64,000 bases of DNA from Pseudomonadota bacterium (GCA_018241665.1 JAFEDK010000005.1:1-64000); one strand, 5' to 3'; counted from the first letter of the stretch, positions 8,549-19,090 are shown. The notes: generated from the letters alone by a model not told the origin. Numbers and translations: made by a program.

Positions 8549-10459
8549 GTGATCCAGTTCCGCAATCTCCGCCTCGCCCGGGGCGTCAAGACTCTCATCG
8601 AGGGCGCCAGCCTGCAGATCCACCCTGGCTGGAAGGTCGGCCTAACCGGCGCCAACGGCTGCGGCAAGTCCAGCCTGTTCGGCCTCCTGCGCGGCGAACT
8701 CCACCAGGATTCCGGCGACCTGGAGATGCCCGCGTCGTGGACCATCGCCCACGTGGCCCAGGAAACCCCGGCCCTGCCGCGCCCGGCCATCGAATACGTG
8801 CTCGACGGCGACGCCGAACTGCGCCGCATCGAAGCCGCGCTGGAAAAGGCCGAGGCCGCCCACGACGGCGAGGAGATCGGCCACCTCCATGGCCGCCTGC
8901 AGGAGATCGGTGGCTACGCGGCCCGCGCCCGCGCCGCCGCGCTGATGGACGGCCTGGGCTTCAAGGTCGCCGAGATGGAGCGCCCGGTGGCGGACTTCTC
9001 CGGCGGCTGGCGCATGCGCCTCAACCTGGCCCAGGCGCTGATGTGCCGCTCCGACCTGCTGCTGCTCGACGAACCGACCAACCACCTCGACCTGGACGCG
9101 GTCATCTGGCTGGAACAGTGGCTCACCGACTACCGCGGCACGCTGGTGCTGATTTCCCACGACCGCGACTTCCTCGATGCGGTGGTGAACCAGATCGCCC
9201 ACATCGAGAACCAGCAGCTCACCCTGTACACCGGCGGCTACTCCAACTTCGAGCGCCAGCGCGCCGAGCGCCTGTCCCAGCAGCAGGCGATGTTCGAGAA
9301 GCAGCAGCGCGAGCGCGCCCACCTGCAAAAGTATGTGGACCGCTTCCGCGCCCAGGCCACCAAGGCCCGCCAGGCCCAGAGCCGCATCAAGGCCCTGGAG
9401 CGGATGGAGGTCATCGCCGCCGCCCACATCGACAACCCGTTCACCTTCAGCTTCCGCGACTGCACCGCCGCCCCCGATCCGCTGCTGCAGATCGAGGACG
9501 CCGCCGCCGGCTACGTGGACAAGCCGATCCTGTCGGACATGAAGCTGACTATCCGCCCCGGCGAGCGCATCGGCCTGCTCGGCCGCAACGGCGCCGGCAA
9601 ATCGACGCTGATCAAGCTGCTGTCCGGCGGCCTGCAGCCCACCGCCGGCGTACGCCGGGAGGGCAAGGGCCTGCAACTCGGCTACTTCGCCCAGCACGCG
9701 CTGGAGAGCCTGCGCCCCGACGAATCGCCGCTGCAGCACATGCTGCGCCTCGACCCGCAGACCCGCGAGCAGGAACTGCGCAATTACCTGGGCGGCTTCG
9801 ACTTCAACGGCGACATGGCCACCACGCCCTGCGGCCCGTTCTCCGGCGGAGAGAAATCCCGCCTGGCGCTGGCCATCCTGATCTGGAACCAGCCCAACCT
9901 GCTGCTGCTCGACGAACCGACCAACCACCTCGACCTGGAAATGCGCCACGCCCTCACGCTGGCCCTGCAGGACTACGAGGGCGGCATGGTCATCGTGTCC
10001 CACGACCGGGCCCTGCTGCGCGCCACCTGCGACCGCTTCCTGCTCGTCGACGGCGGCCGCCTGACGCCCTTCGACGGCGACCTGGACGACTACAAGAGCT
10101 GGCTGGCCCAGCAGCGCGCCGCCGATGCCGCCGCCGGCCAGTGCCCGGACAAAGCCGCCGACAAGGCCAGCCGCAAGGCCGACCGGGAAGCCGCCGCCGC
10201 CGACCGCCAGGCCCGCCTGGCCGCCCGCCGGCCGCTGGTCAAGGAGCTCGAGCAGCTCGACAAGAAGCTCACCCCGTGGAACGCCGAGAAGGCCAAGCTC
10301 GACGAACGCCTCGCCGACCCGGACCTGTACACCGGCCCCGACGCGGGCGAGGTGCCCAAACTGCTCAAGCGCCAGGCCGAACTCAGCGAGAAGATCGACG
10401 AAGCCGAGCTGCGCTGGCTCGAGCTGCACGAAGCCCTCGACGCCATCCCCGCCGACTGA
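8549..10459 (+). CDS. yheS: ABC-F ATPase YheS
   Basis: It encodes 636 residues, matching the 637 of E. coli YheS. Two ATP-binding cassettes are joined by the P-site tRNA-interaction linker: Walker A GANGCGKSS and GRNGAGKST, signature FSGG twice, and Walker [14 protein letters not shown] twice. A charged C-terminal coiled coil starts at about residue 530. There are no membrane segments, as expected for ABC-F factors, which act on stalled ribosomes; YheS relieves specific arrest sequences. The start is the GTG at 8549, because the family N-terminus begins at IQFRNLRLARG and no ATG lies nearby. It is followed by a REP-like hairpin. Confidence 0.9.
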   Translation: MIQFRNLRLARGVKTLIEGASLQIHPGWKVGLTGANGCGKSSLFGLLRGELHQDSGDLEMPASWTIAHVAQETPALPRPAIEYVLDGDAELRRIEAALEKAEAAHDGEEIGHLHGRLQEIGGYAARARAAALMDGLGFKVAEMERPVADFSGGWRMRLNLAQALMCRSDLLLLDEPTNHLDLDAVIWLEQWLTDYRGTLVLISHDRDFLDAVVNQIAHIENQQLTLYTGGYSNFERQRAERLSQQQAMFEKQQRERAHLQKYVDRFRAQATKARQAQSRIKALERMEVIAAAHIDNPFTFSFRDCTAAPDPLLQIEDAAAGYVDKPILSDMKLTIRPGERIGLLGRNGAGKSTLIKLLSGGLQPTAGVRREGKGLQLGYFAQHALESLRPDESPLQHMLRLDPQTREQELRNYLGGFDFNGDMATTPCGPFSGGEKSRLALAILIWNQPNLLLLDEPTNHLDLEMRHALTLALQDYEGGMVIVSHDRALLRATCDRFLLVDGGRLTPFDGDLDDYKSWLAQQRAADAAAGQCPDKAADKASRKADREAAAADRQARLAARRPLVKELEQLDKKLTPWNAEKAKLDERLADPDLYTGPDAGEVPKLLKRQAELSEKIDEAELRWLELHEALDAIPAD

Positions 10460-10471
10460 GCCGGCACATGC

Positions 10472-10501
10472 CTGCTCCTGTGGGGGCTGCTCCTGTGGGG
10501 G
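10472..10501 (+). repeat. Two 15-bp tandem units abutting REP-like hairpin
   Basis: CTGCTCCTGTGGGGG is present twice, and the last 8 bases (TGTGGGGG) are also the outer end of the hairpin arm that follows. The same 15-bp unit occurs four times at 19501-19560. Confidence 0.85.
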
Positions 10502-10562
10502 CGAATTCATTCGCCCGCGGTGGTTCATCCACGCGCAGAGGGCGAATGAATTCGCCCCCACA
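10494..10562. repeat. REP-like hairpin element, copy 1
   Basis: Two perfectly complementary 23-bp arms (10494-10516 and 10540-10562, core GCGAATTCATTCGCCC) flank a 23-base centre that is itself partly self-complementary (GTGG/CCAC). It is intergenic, between yheS and thrH. Right of the arm, CCCACAGAAATC occurs twice (10557 and 10571) and CCCACA once more at 10584, a smaller echo of the left-hand expansion. The family resembles REP/BIME elements. Confidence 0.85.
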
Positions 10563-10709
10563 GAAATCTACCCACAGAAATCGCCCACAAGGATCGTCTC
10601 TGCAGAAGTCGCACCCGAACGCGCCCTACATTCCCCCTGAAGCCGTCACAGTCTCTTTGCTAGAATCACGGATTCACCAAATCAACCGCCGTAACCTGGA
10701 GCTTTTGCC

Positions 10710-11318
10710 GTGCAACTCGTCTGTCTCGACCTCGAAGGTGTTCTCGTCCCCGAAATCTGGATCGAATTCGCGGAGCGCACCGGCATTCCCGAACTGCGTC
10801 GCACCACCCGCGACGAGCCGGACTACGACAAGCTCATGAAGTACCGCCTGGACCTGCTCAAGCAGCACAAGCTGGGCCTGCCGGACATCCAGAAGGTGAT
10901 CGCCGAGATGGGCCCCGAACCCGGCGCCAAGGACTTCCTCGACGCGCTGCGCAAGGACTTCCAGGTCATCATCCTGTCCGACACCTTCTACGAATTCGCA
11001 ATGCCGCTGATGGAACAGCTCGGCATGCCGACCCTGTTCTGCCACAAGCTCGAAGCCAATGCCGAAGGCTACCTGGTGAACTACCACCTGCGCATGGCCA
11101 ACCAGAAGAAGGAAGCCGTCCAGCGCTTCAAGGAAATCAACTTCAAGGTCATCGCCGCCGGCGACTCCTACAACGACACCGCGATGCTCAAGGAAGCCCA
11201 CGCCGGCATCCTGTTCCGCGCGCCGGACAATGTCATCGCCGAGTTCCCGCAGTTCCCGGTGGAGCGCGAGTACAGCGGCCTGGCCGCCCAGATCCGCGCC
11301 GCCTCCGCCCGCATCTGA
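10710..11318 (+). CDS. thrH: Phosphoserine phosphatase / homoserine phosphotransferase ThrH
   Basis: A 202-residue HAD-superfamily enzyme of the ThrH type. Motif I is DLEGVLVPE (residues 7-15), with the Glu variant typical of ThrH rather than the DxDxT of SerB; motif II is ILSDTFYEF; motif III is the Lys of RMANQKKEAV; motif IV is AAGDSYNDTAML. The Pseudomonas enzyme dephosphorylates phosphoserine and can transfer the phosphate to homoserine, linking serine and threonine synthesis. The start is GTG at 10710 with GGAG 8 bases upstream. Length and motifs are intact. It is followed after 57 bases by purU, another one-carbon/serine-linked function. Confidence 0.88.
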   Translation: MQLVCLDLEGVLVPEIWIEFAERTGIPELRRTTRDEPDYDKLMKYRLDLLKQHKLGLPDIQKVIAEMGPEPGAKDFLDALRKDFQVIILSDTFYEFAMPLMEQLGMPTLFCHKLEANAEGYLVNYHLRMANQKKEAVQRFKEINFKVIAAGDSYNDTAMLKEAHAGILFRAPDNVIAEFPQFPVEREYSGLAAQIRAASARI

Positions 11319-11375
11319 TCCCATCCGATACGCCGGTCGCGGCCCCGTGGCCGGCGGCCGGTGCCTGAGCCCATC

Positions 11376-12251
<876 letters not shown>

Positions 12252-12300
12252 GCTCGGGAGGCGCCGGAGAGACGGCCGCCTCCTCATGCACCTGGCCCGA

Positions 12301-12399
12301 CCTTGTGGGGGCCTTGTGGGGGCCTTGTGGGGGCCTTGTGGGGGCCTTGTGGGGGCCTTGTGGGGGCCTTGTGGGGGCCTTGTGGGGGCCTTGTGGGGG
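12301..12399 (+). repeat. Nine perfect 11-bp tandem repeats
   Basis: CCTTGTGGGGG is repeated exactly nine times without a mismatch, and the last unit runs straight into the left arm of a REP-like hairpin. The last 8 bases of the unit (TGTGGGGG) equal the outer end of that arm. Perfect identity implies recent expansion and likely length variation between strains. Confidence 0.95.
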
Positions 12400-12460
12400 C
12401 GAATTCATTCGCCCTTGGTACGTTGCGGAACCACCGAGGGCGAATGAATTCGCCCCCACA
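12392..12460. repeat. REP-like hairpin element, copy 2
   Basis: Perfect 23-bp inverted arms at 12392-12414 and 12438-12460 are identical to copy 1, around a different 23-base centre. It lies 3' of purU (+) and 3' of the convergent unknown gene at 12515. Further CCCCACAG echoes follow to 12475. Confidence 0.9.
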
Positions 12461-12514
12461 GTTTCACCCCACAGGTTTGACCTCGCAGCCTCACCCCGCC
12501 GCTTCACTCCTGCC

Positions 12515-13531
12515 CTAGAGCAGCCGCATCCCCGCGGCGAAGTCCAGCTTGCGTTCCGCTACCGCCCCCCTGTTGAAACTGGCCAGGAAGGCGCTGCGTC
12601 GTGTTCCGGCAGCAGTTGGTGTCGAGAACTCGATCAGGGGGACGGTCAGCGCATCATCCTCTGCGGCATCGACCAGCACGTTCATCGCGTTCACGCGCAG
12701 CGAGAGGCGCTGTGCGTGGATCACCCGCTCAGCCGCCAGCAAGGTCTCGATCACCATGGCCAGTATCGTTTCCAGTCCAGCGCCGGCAACGCGCTTTTCG
12801 GCCAGGGCGGCTTCGTTGTCCGCCAGTTGGCGGCGCAGAGCATCCAGGTCGCGGCCGCGCCAGGAATGACACTCCAGTGCATCCAGGCCTGGCCGGCTGC
12901 GTTCGAGCAGGCTCAGGCGATTCTGCAGCAGATGATGGTCGAACCCCAGCTTGTCGCTCTGCCGCTGCCGTGCAGCAATGCCCTGCAGCGCCGCCATCAC
13001 CAGGCCTTCGAGCACCAGTTCGTGGATGCGCTGGAAAAGCGTCGTCTCGTCCGCCGCAAAGGCAAACAGCCGGAAATGCTGGAAGCTGACCGTGGTCTGC
13101 GGCACGTCCTGGCGCAACTGGTCGCCCTCCAGCGCGACGCCCAGCACCTGCTGCTCGACGCGCGTCGCCGCCACCATGCAACAGATACGCTCAAGGCCCA
13201 CCGCTGCGGGCGAGGCCAGGAAATCCTGCAGGTCCACGCTGCCCGCCAGCGTCTCGGCCACATCCGCCGGCCGCGCAAAGACGGCGCGAAGCACGGGGTT
13301 CTGCGACCAGCCGAGGGGGTTCATCTCGACCCGCGGCGGAATGCACGCCACCACCTGGTCCGCATAGGCCAGCGCATGGGTCACCGCCGGACACAGCCGC
13401 GGGGATACGTCGTCCACGAACTGCAGACGCGGATCGATGCTGCCGATGACCCTCGCCACCGCCGCGTGCAGGCGCCCGTCCTCCGCACAGGAAGGCTCCC
13501 GCCCACCCAGTAACCAGTCGAAAAACCCCAT
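12515..13531 (-). CDS. Conserved-looking cytosolic protein of unknown function
   Basis: It encodes 338 residues with no signal peptide or membrane segment. The N-terminus MGFFDWLLGG is amphipathic. The middle region carries two adjacent cysteines (LERICCMVAAT) and a long helical C-terminal half predicted to be coiled (around RRQLADNEAALAEKRVAGAG). I recognise no catalytic motif. The start at 13531 was chosen because it gives this compact N-terminus and the frame upstream runs into the amtB terminator. It is downstream of amtB on the same strand but separated by that terminator, so it is probably transcribed separately. Confidence 0.6.
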   Translation of the reverse strand: MGFFDWLLGGREPSCAEDGRLHAAVARVIGSIDPRLQFVDDVSPRLCPAVTHALAYADQVVACIPPRVEMNPLGWSQNPVLRAVFARPADVAETLAGSVDLQDFLASPAAVGLERICCMVAATRVEQQVLGVALEGDQLRQDVPQTTVSFQHFRLFAFAADETTLFQRIHELVLEGLVMAALQGIAARQRQSDKLGFDHHLLQNRLSLLERSRPGLDALECHSWRGRDLDALRRQLADNEAALAEKRVAGAGLETILAMVIETLLAAERVIHAQRLSLRVNAMNVLVDAAEDDALTVPLIEFSTPTAAGTRRSAFLASFNRGAVAERKLDFAAGMRLL

Positions 13532-13560
13532 TCCCAACGTCCATCGAACCATCAGCGGCA

Positions 13561-13595
13561 AGCATAAATAAAAACGGGCGCCTGAGCGCCCGTTT
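13561..13595 (-). terminator. Rho-independent terminator of amtB operon
   Basis: The 10-bp stem AAACGGGCGC/GCGCCCGTTT (13572-13595, loop CTGA) is followed on the minus strand by a U-rich run (complement of 13561-13574). It lies 25 bases beyond the amtB stop. Confidence 0.85.
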
Positions 13596-13619
13596 CGTGG
13601 TGAAGCCGGCTTACCGGAA

Positions 13620-15155
13620 TTACTGGTGGTAAGCGGTTTCGCCGTGGGACGTGATGTCCAGACCTTCGCGCTCTTCGTCTTCCGGCACGCGCAGGCCAAT
13701 GAACATATCGACCAGCTTGTAGCAGATGAAGGCCACGACGGCGGACCACACGACGGTGATGCCGACAGCAGTCAGCTGGACGATGACCTGGTCACCGATG
13801 GAGTAGGTATCGGCCACCTTGTTGGTCACGTAATCCCAGATGCCGACGCCGCCCAGGGACGGGGAGGCGAACACGCCGGTGAGGATGGCACCGAGGATGC
13901 CGCCCACGCCATGCACGCCGAACACGTCCAGGGAGTCGTCAGCGCCCAGCAGACGCTTCAGGCCATTGACGCCCCACAGGCAGACGACGCCAGCCAGCAG
14001 GCCAATCACGATCGCGCCCACCACACCAACGAAGCCGCAGGCCGGGGTGATCGCCACCAGGCCGGCCACCGCGCCGGACGCAGCGCCCAGGCCAGACGGC
14101 TTGCCCTTGATGATCCATTCGGCGAGCAACCAGGACACCGCCGCGGCAGCAGTGGCAACCCAGGTGTTGACCATGGCCAGGGCGGCAGTGCCGTTGGCTT
14201 CCAGCGCGGAACCGGCGTTGAAGCCGAACCAGCCCACCCACAGCAGGGAAGCACCGACGATGGTCAGGGTCAGGCTGTGCGGCGCGAAGGATTCGCGACC
14301 GAAACCAACACGCTTGCCAACCAGGAAGGCACCCACCAGGCCGGCGATGGCGGCGTTGATGTGCACCACGGTACCGCCAGCGAAGTCGAGAGCGCCCTTC
14401 TGGAACAGGAAGCCAGCCGTGGCGTTGGCAGCATCGGCAGCCTCAGCGGAGGTGTAGGCATCCGGACCCGCCCAGTACCAGACCATGTGGGCCATCGGCA
14501 GGTAGCTGAAGGTGAACCACAGCACGGAGAACAGCAGCACGGCGGAGAACTTGATGCGCTCGGCGAAGGCGCCGAGGATCAGGGCCACGGTGATGGCAGC
14601 GAAGGCGCCCTGGAAGACGACGTAGATGAACTCGGAGATCACCACGCCCTTGGTCCAGGTGGCCGCCACGGAATCCGGCGTGATGCCCTTCAGCAGCACC
14701 TTGTCCAGGCCGCCGAAAAAGCCGTTGCCCTCGGTGAAGGCCACGGAATAACCGTAGAGCACCCACAGCACGCTGATCAGGGAGAACACCGTGAACACCT
14801 GCAGCAGCACCGACAGCATGTTCTTGGCACGCACCAGGCCGCCGTAGAACAGGGCCAGGCCAGGAATGGACATCATGATGACGAGGACGGCGGCGACGAT
14901 CAGCCAGGCGTTGTCACCCTTGTTGGGCACCGGTGCCGGTGCGGCAGGCGCGGCTTCAGCCGGCTTGGCCTCGGCGGCAGCTGCCGGGGCGGCGGCCGGC
15001 GCTTCGGCGGGCTTGGCGGCGGCACTGGCCTCGGCCGGCGCGGTTACCGCGGGAGCCGCGGTCGGAGCGGCCGGGGCATCCTTGTCCTGGGCCAGCGCAT
15101 GGCCCGCGAAGCCGACCGTCAGGGTCGCCAGCAGGGCTGCGAAGAGTTTTTTCAT
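13620..15155 (-). CDS. amtB: Ammonium transporter AmtB with Ala/Pro-rich N-terminal extension
   Basis: It encodes 511 residues. A signal peptide ending at HALAQ (about residue 22) is followed by about 60 residues almost entirely of Ala, Pro, Glu and Lys before the first core helix (NKGDNAWLIVAAVLVIM). The Amt/MEP/Rh core then shows the expected strings FYGGLVRAKN, GFNAGSALEANGTAA and FGVHGVGGILGAILTG, with the pore histidine. It conducts NH3/NH4+ across the inner membrane and is closed by deuridylylated GlnK under nitrogen sufficiency. It is the last gene of torF-glnK-amtB, 14 bases after glnK. The extension is longer than in enteric AmtB and would be periplasmic. Confidence 0.93.
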   Translation of the reverse strand: MKKLFAALLATLTVGFAGHALAQDKDAPAAPTAAPAVTAPAEASAAAKPAEAPAAAPAAAAEAKPAEAAPAAPAPVPNKGDNAWLIVAAVLVIMMSIPGLALFYGGLVRAKNMLSVLLQVFTVFSLISVLWVLYGYSVAFTEGNGFFGGLDKVLLKGITPDSVAATWTKGVVISEFIYVVFQGAFAAITVALILGAFAERIKFSAVLLFSVLWFTFSYLPMAHMVWYWAGPDAYTSAEAADAANATAGFLFQKGALDFAGGTVVHINAAIAGLVGAFLVGKRVGFGRESFAPHSLTLTIVGASLLWVGWFGFNAGSALEANGTAALAMVNTWVATAAAAVSWLLAEWIIKGKPSGLGAASGAVAGLVAITPACGFVGVVGAIVIGLLAGVVCLWGVNGLKRLLGADDSLDVFGVHGVGGILGAILTGVFASPSLGGVGIWDYVTNKVADTYSIGDQVIVQLTAVGITVVWSAVVAFICYKLVDMFIGLRVPEDEEREGLDITSHGETAYHQ

Positions 15156-15169
15156 GATGGGAGACTCCC

Positions 15170-16314
<1,145 letters not shown>

Positions 16315-16356
16315 GATTGGATTCTCCTAGTAATAAAAGTTGGCCAACACAATTTA

Positions 16357-16371
16357 GCAACCACTATGCCA
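16357..16371 (-). promoter_or_regulatory. Sigma-54 promoter of torF-glnK-amtB
   Basis: On the minus strand TGGCAT-AGTGG-TTGC matches the -24/-12 consensus TGGCAC-N5-TTGC with one mismatch. It lies 43 bases upstream of the torF start, at the right distance for a short leader with its AGGAG site. Confidence 0.82.
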
Positions 16372-16447
16372 GTTTTAAAAACACTGCCATTTCAATAACT
16401 TGACCTCAACAATCGCGCTCTGTTGCAGCGCAGGAAAAATTCATTCC

Positions 16448-16462
16448 GCACCACTTTGGGAG
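16448..16462 (-). promoter_or_regulatory. Possible NtrC site 1
   Basis: GCACC-ACTTT-GGGAG fits the NtrC dyad GCACC-N5-GGTGC with two mismatches in the second half. It is centred about 90 bp upstream of the -12/-24 element, a normal enhancer position. Confidence 0.45.
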
Positions 16463-16478
16463 CATGCACCAATCGAGG

Positions 16479-16493
16479 GCGCCGTGTTGGTGC
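16479..16493 (-). promoter_or_regulatory. Possible NtrC site 2
   Basis: GCGCC-GTGTT-GGTGC fits GCACC-N5-GGTGC with one mismatch. It is centred 31 bp (three helical turns) from site 1, which suits cooperative NtrC binding on one DNA face. Confidence 0.6.
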
Positions 16494-16578
16494 ATGGTGC
16501 ACGGCAACCGCCTGGGGGCTCCGGTGCTAAACTGGGTCAAGACTTGGATTTATCCCTTTTCCTGTAAGGAACGCTGCC

Positions 16579-16839
16579 ATGGCCAATCCCAAAATCCTCG
16601 ATGAAATCGGTTCGAAGGTTTCCGAACTTCTCGCCAACAGCCCCGCCAAGGACCTTGAAAAGAACGCCCGCGCACTGCTCGCCAGCGGCTTTTCCAGGCT
16701 CGACCTGGTGACGCGGGAGGAATTCGACCTGCAGAAGGAAACCCTCGCCCGCTACCGCGAAAAGCTGACCGAACTCGAACACCGGGTCGCCCAGCTGGAG
16801 TCGGAACTGGCCTCGCGTCCGCCGGCAGAGGCGGGCTGA
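16579..16839 (+). CDS. ubiK: Ubiquinone biosynthesis accessory factor UbiK (YqiC/BMFP)
   Basis: An 86-residue protein with the BMFP arrangement: N-terminal amphipathic helix (KILDEIGSKVSELLANSP), then LLASGFSRLDLVTREEFD, then a C-terminal coiled coil (KLTELEHRVAQLESELA) that trimerises. UbiK binds UbiJ and lipids and supports aerobic coenzyme Q synthesis. AAGGA lies 9 bases before the ATG. It is divergent from torF and followed by a terminator, so it is monocistronic. Confidence 0.88.
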   Translation: MANPKILDEIGSKVSELLANSPAKDLEKNARALLASGFSRLDLVTREEFDLQKETLARYREKLTELEHRVAQLESELASRPPAEAG

Positions 16840-16866
16840 ACCTCCTGCCGTTCCGACGGTCATTGC

Positions 16867-16889
16867 AAGGGCGCCCCGGCGCCCTTTTT
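16867..16889 (+). terminator. Rho-independent terminator of ubiK
   Basis: AAGGGCGCC/GGCGCCCTT stem with a run of five T residues ending at 16889, 28 bases after the ubiK stop. Confidence 0.85.
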
Positions 16890-16943
16890 CATGCCAGCCC
16901 AAGATCAATTACAAGACCCCTTTCGCTTTCCCGGAGACATCCC

Positions 16944-17510
16944 TTGAAGAAGCTGCTCGCCCTGCTGGCCGTCGCCAGCGCCCCCGCCTTCGCTGCCCCG
17001 GTCAGTTACACGATCGACTCCAACCACACCTACCCGCTCTTCGAGACCGACCACCTGGGCTTCTCGACCCAGCGCGGGCGCTTCAACAAGACCAGCGGCA
17101 AGATCGTTCTCGACAGCGGGGCCCGTCGCGGCTCGGTGGAAGTGAGCATCGACGCGACATCCATCGACATGGGTTTCGCAAAATGGAACGAGAACATGCG
17201 CGGCGAGGGCTTCTTCAACACCGAGGTGTATCCGACGATCAGCTTCAAGGCCGATCGCCTCACCTTTGACGGCGACAAGCCGGTGTCGGCCGAAGGCAGC
17301 CTGACCCTGCTCGGCATCACCAAACCGTTGGTGCTCACCCTTTCCCGCTTCCACTGCGCACCCCACCCGCTCAACAAGCGCGAGACCTGCGGCGCCGACA
17401 TCACCGCCCGCCTGAAGCGCTCGGACTTCGGCATGACCAAGAACATTCCGTCCGTCAGCGACGAGGTGCGCCTGGTGATCTCGGTGGAAGCCTACCGCGA
17501 CCAACAATGA
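16944..17510 (+). CDS. YceI-family periplasmic lipid-binding protein
   Basis: It encodes 188 residues with the signal peptide KKLLALLAVASAPAFA (cleavage about residue 18), followed by the YceI lipocalin-like barrel: YTIDSNHTYPLFETDHLGFS, SVEVSIDATSIDMG, FFNTEVYPTISFKA and LTLLGITKPLVLTL. YceI proteins bind isoprenoid/quinone-like or fatty-acid-derived lipids in the periplasm; the precise role is unknown. The start must be the TTG at 16944: CGGAGA lies 8 bases upstream and the signal peptide begins there. The longer frame from 16863 would run through the ubiK terminator. Confidence 0.85.
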   Translation: MKKLLALLAVASAPAFAAPVSYTIDSNHTYPLFETDHLGFSTQRGRFNKTSGKIVLDSGARRGSVEVSIDATSIDMGFAKWNENMRGEGFFNTEVYPTISFKADRLTFDGDKPVSAEGSLTLLGITKPLVLTLSRFHCAPHPLNKRETCGADITARLKRSDFGMTKNIPSVSDEVRLVISVEAYRDQQ

Positions 17511-17571
17511 CAATGCGCTAAACCTGGCCACACCTGGGCTAGACTGCCGGTTTATTCCAAAAAGATACGCC

Positions 17572-19071
17572 GTGAGTATAGCCCTCCTGACCAGCCGCGC
17601 CCTTGTCGGTCTGCAGGCTCCGGAAGTCACCGTCGAGGTACACCTGGCCAATGGCCTGCCGGCTTTCACGCTGGTCGGCCTCGCGGATGCCGAGGTCCGC
17701 GAGGCCCGCGACCGCGTGCGCGCCGCGCTGCAGACAGGGCAGTTCGAATTCCCGCAGCGGCGCATCACCGTCAATCTGGCCCCGGCCGATCTGCCCAAGG
17801 AGGGCGGCTGCTTCGACCTCCCGATCGCGCTGGGCATCCTCGCCGCCTCCGGCCAGATTCCGGCCAATCGGCTGGACCGCTACGAGTTCGCCGGTGAGCT
17901 GTCCCTCACCGGCGAACTAAGGCCGGTACGTGGCGCCCTGGCGCTGGCCCGACAGGCTGCCCGCAGCGGACGCACGCTGATCCTGCCGATCGCCAACGCC
18001 CCCGAAGCCGCGCTGGTCCAGGACGTCCAGATGCTGCCGGCACGCAGCCTGTCGGCCGTCGCCGCCCACCTGTGTGGTCACACGCTTCTCGCCCCCCATG
18101 ACGGCGCGACGCTGGCACCACCGCCAGCCTACCCCGACCTGGCCGACGTCAAAGGCCAGGCCCAGGCCCGCCGGGCGCTGGAGGTCGCCGCCAGCGGCCA
18201 GCACTCCCTGCTGCTGTACGGCCCGCCGGGCACCGGCAAGTCCATGCTGGCCCAGCGCCTGCCCGGCCTGCTGCCGCCGATGGACGACCGGGAAGCCCTG
18301 GAAAGTGCCGTCGTGCAGTCAATCGAAGGCAGCTTTCACCCCGAGCGCTGGAACCACCGCCCGCTGCGCGCCCCTCACCACTCCGCCTCGACGGCAGCAC
18401 TGGTCGGCGGTGGCAGCACGCCCCGGCCTGGCGAGATCAGCCTGGCGCACAACGGCGTGCTATACCTCGACGAACTTCCCGAGTTCGACCGGCGCGTGCT
18501 CGAAGCCCTGCGCGAGCCGCTGGAAAGCGGCCACATCACGATCTCCCGCGCGGCCCGCCGGGCGGAGTTTCCGGCCCGCTTCCAGCTCGTCGCGGCGATG
18601 AATCCCTGTCCCTGTGGCTATCACGGTCACCCGGACGGCCGCTGCCGGTGCACGCCGGAGCAGGTGAGGCGCTATCGCCAGCGCCTGTCCGGCCCACTGC
18701 TGGACCGCATCGACCTGGTGCTGGAAGTGCCGGCCCTGTCGGTCGCCGAACTGCAAACCACCGCCAACGGCGAAAGCTCGGCGGTGGTGCGGGAGCGGGT
18801 CGCCCGTGCGTGGGCCATCCAGCAGGCCCGCCAGGACATGCCCAACGCACGCCTCGACGCGGCCGGAGTTGACCGCTGGTGCCGGCCGGATGTCGCCGGC
18901 GACGCGTTGCTGCGCACCGCCATCGAGCGCCTGGGCCTGTCGGCACGCGCCTACCATCGGATCCTGAAAGTGGCGCGTACAATCGCCGACATGAACGGCG
19001 CTGACAATATCGGCGCCCCCCACGTGGCCGAAGCAGTACAGAGCTGCCGCGGCCCTGGGGACTTCAACTGA
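17572..19071 (+). CDS. comM: YifB/ComM-family Mg-chelatase-like AAA+ ATPase
   Basis: It encodes 499 residues. The N-terminal Lon-like ChlI domain (about 20-140, VHLANGLPAFTLVGLADAEV and PADLPKEGGCFDLPIALG) is followed by an AAA+ core with Walker A GPPGTGKS, Walker B VLYLDELPEF and the AMNPCPCGYHGH zinc-type loop. ComM is a bidirectional branch-migration helicase that promotes integration of DNA in natural transformation, but is widespread in non-competent bacteria too. The start is GTG at 17572, giving the canonical MSIALLTSRALVGLQAPEV N-terminus. Length is normal and all motifs are intact. Confidence 0.9.
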   Translation: MSIALLTSRALVGLQAPEVTVEVHLANGLPAFTLVGLADAEVREARDRVRAALQTGQFEFPQRRITVNLAPADLPKEGGCFDLPIALGILAASGQIPANRLDRYEFAGELSLTGELRPVRGALALARQAARSGRTLILPIANAPEAALVQDVQMLPARSLSAVAAHLCGHTLLAPHDGATLAPPPAYPDLADVKGQAQARRALEVAASGQHSLLLYGPPGTGKSMLAQRLPGLLPPMDDREALESAVVQSIEGSFHPERWNHRPLRAPHHSASTAALVGGGSTPRPGEISLAHNGVLYLDELPEFDRRVLEALREPLESGHITISRAARRAEFPARFQLVAAMNPCPCGYHGHPDGRCRCTPEQVRRYRQRLSGPLLDRIDLVLEVPALSVAELQTTANGESSAVVRERVARAWAIQQARQDMPNARLDAAGVDRWCRPDVAGDALLRTAIERLGLSARAYHRILKVARTIADMNGADNIGAPHVAEAVQSCRGPGDFN

Positions 19072-19090
19072 ACATGAACAGGAGTTTTCC

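Noticed and set aside
12252-12300. GGAGGCG...CGCCTCC inverted repeat after purU as terminator
   Set aside because: Imperfect, wide loop and no T-tract; the repeat array directly downstream makes interpretation unreliable.
12301-12460. Possible CRISPR array
   Set aside because: The 11-bp units are contiguous with no spacers, and the 23-bp arms are inverted rather than direct repeats; no cas genes nearby.
16863-16943. N-terminal extension of the YceI gene
   Set aside because: It would translate the ubiK terminator and hide the signal peptide; a TTG with a good ribosome site lies at the right place.
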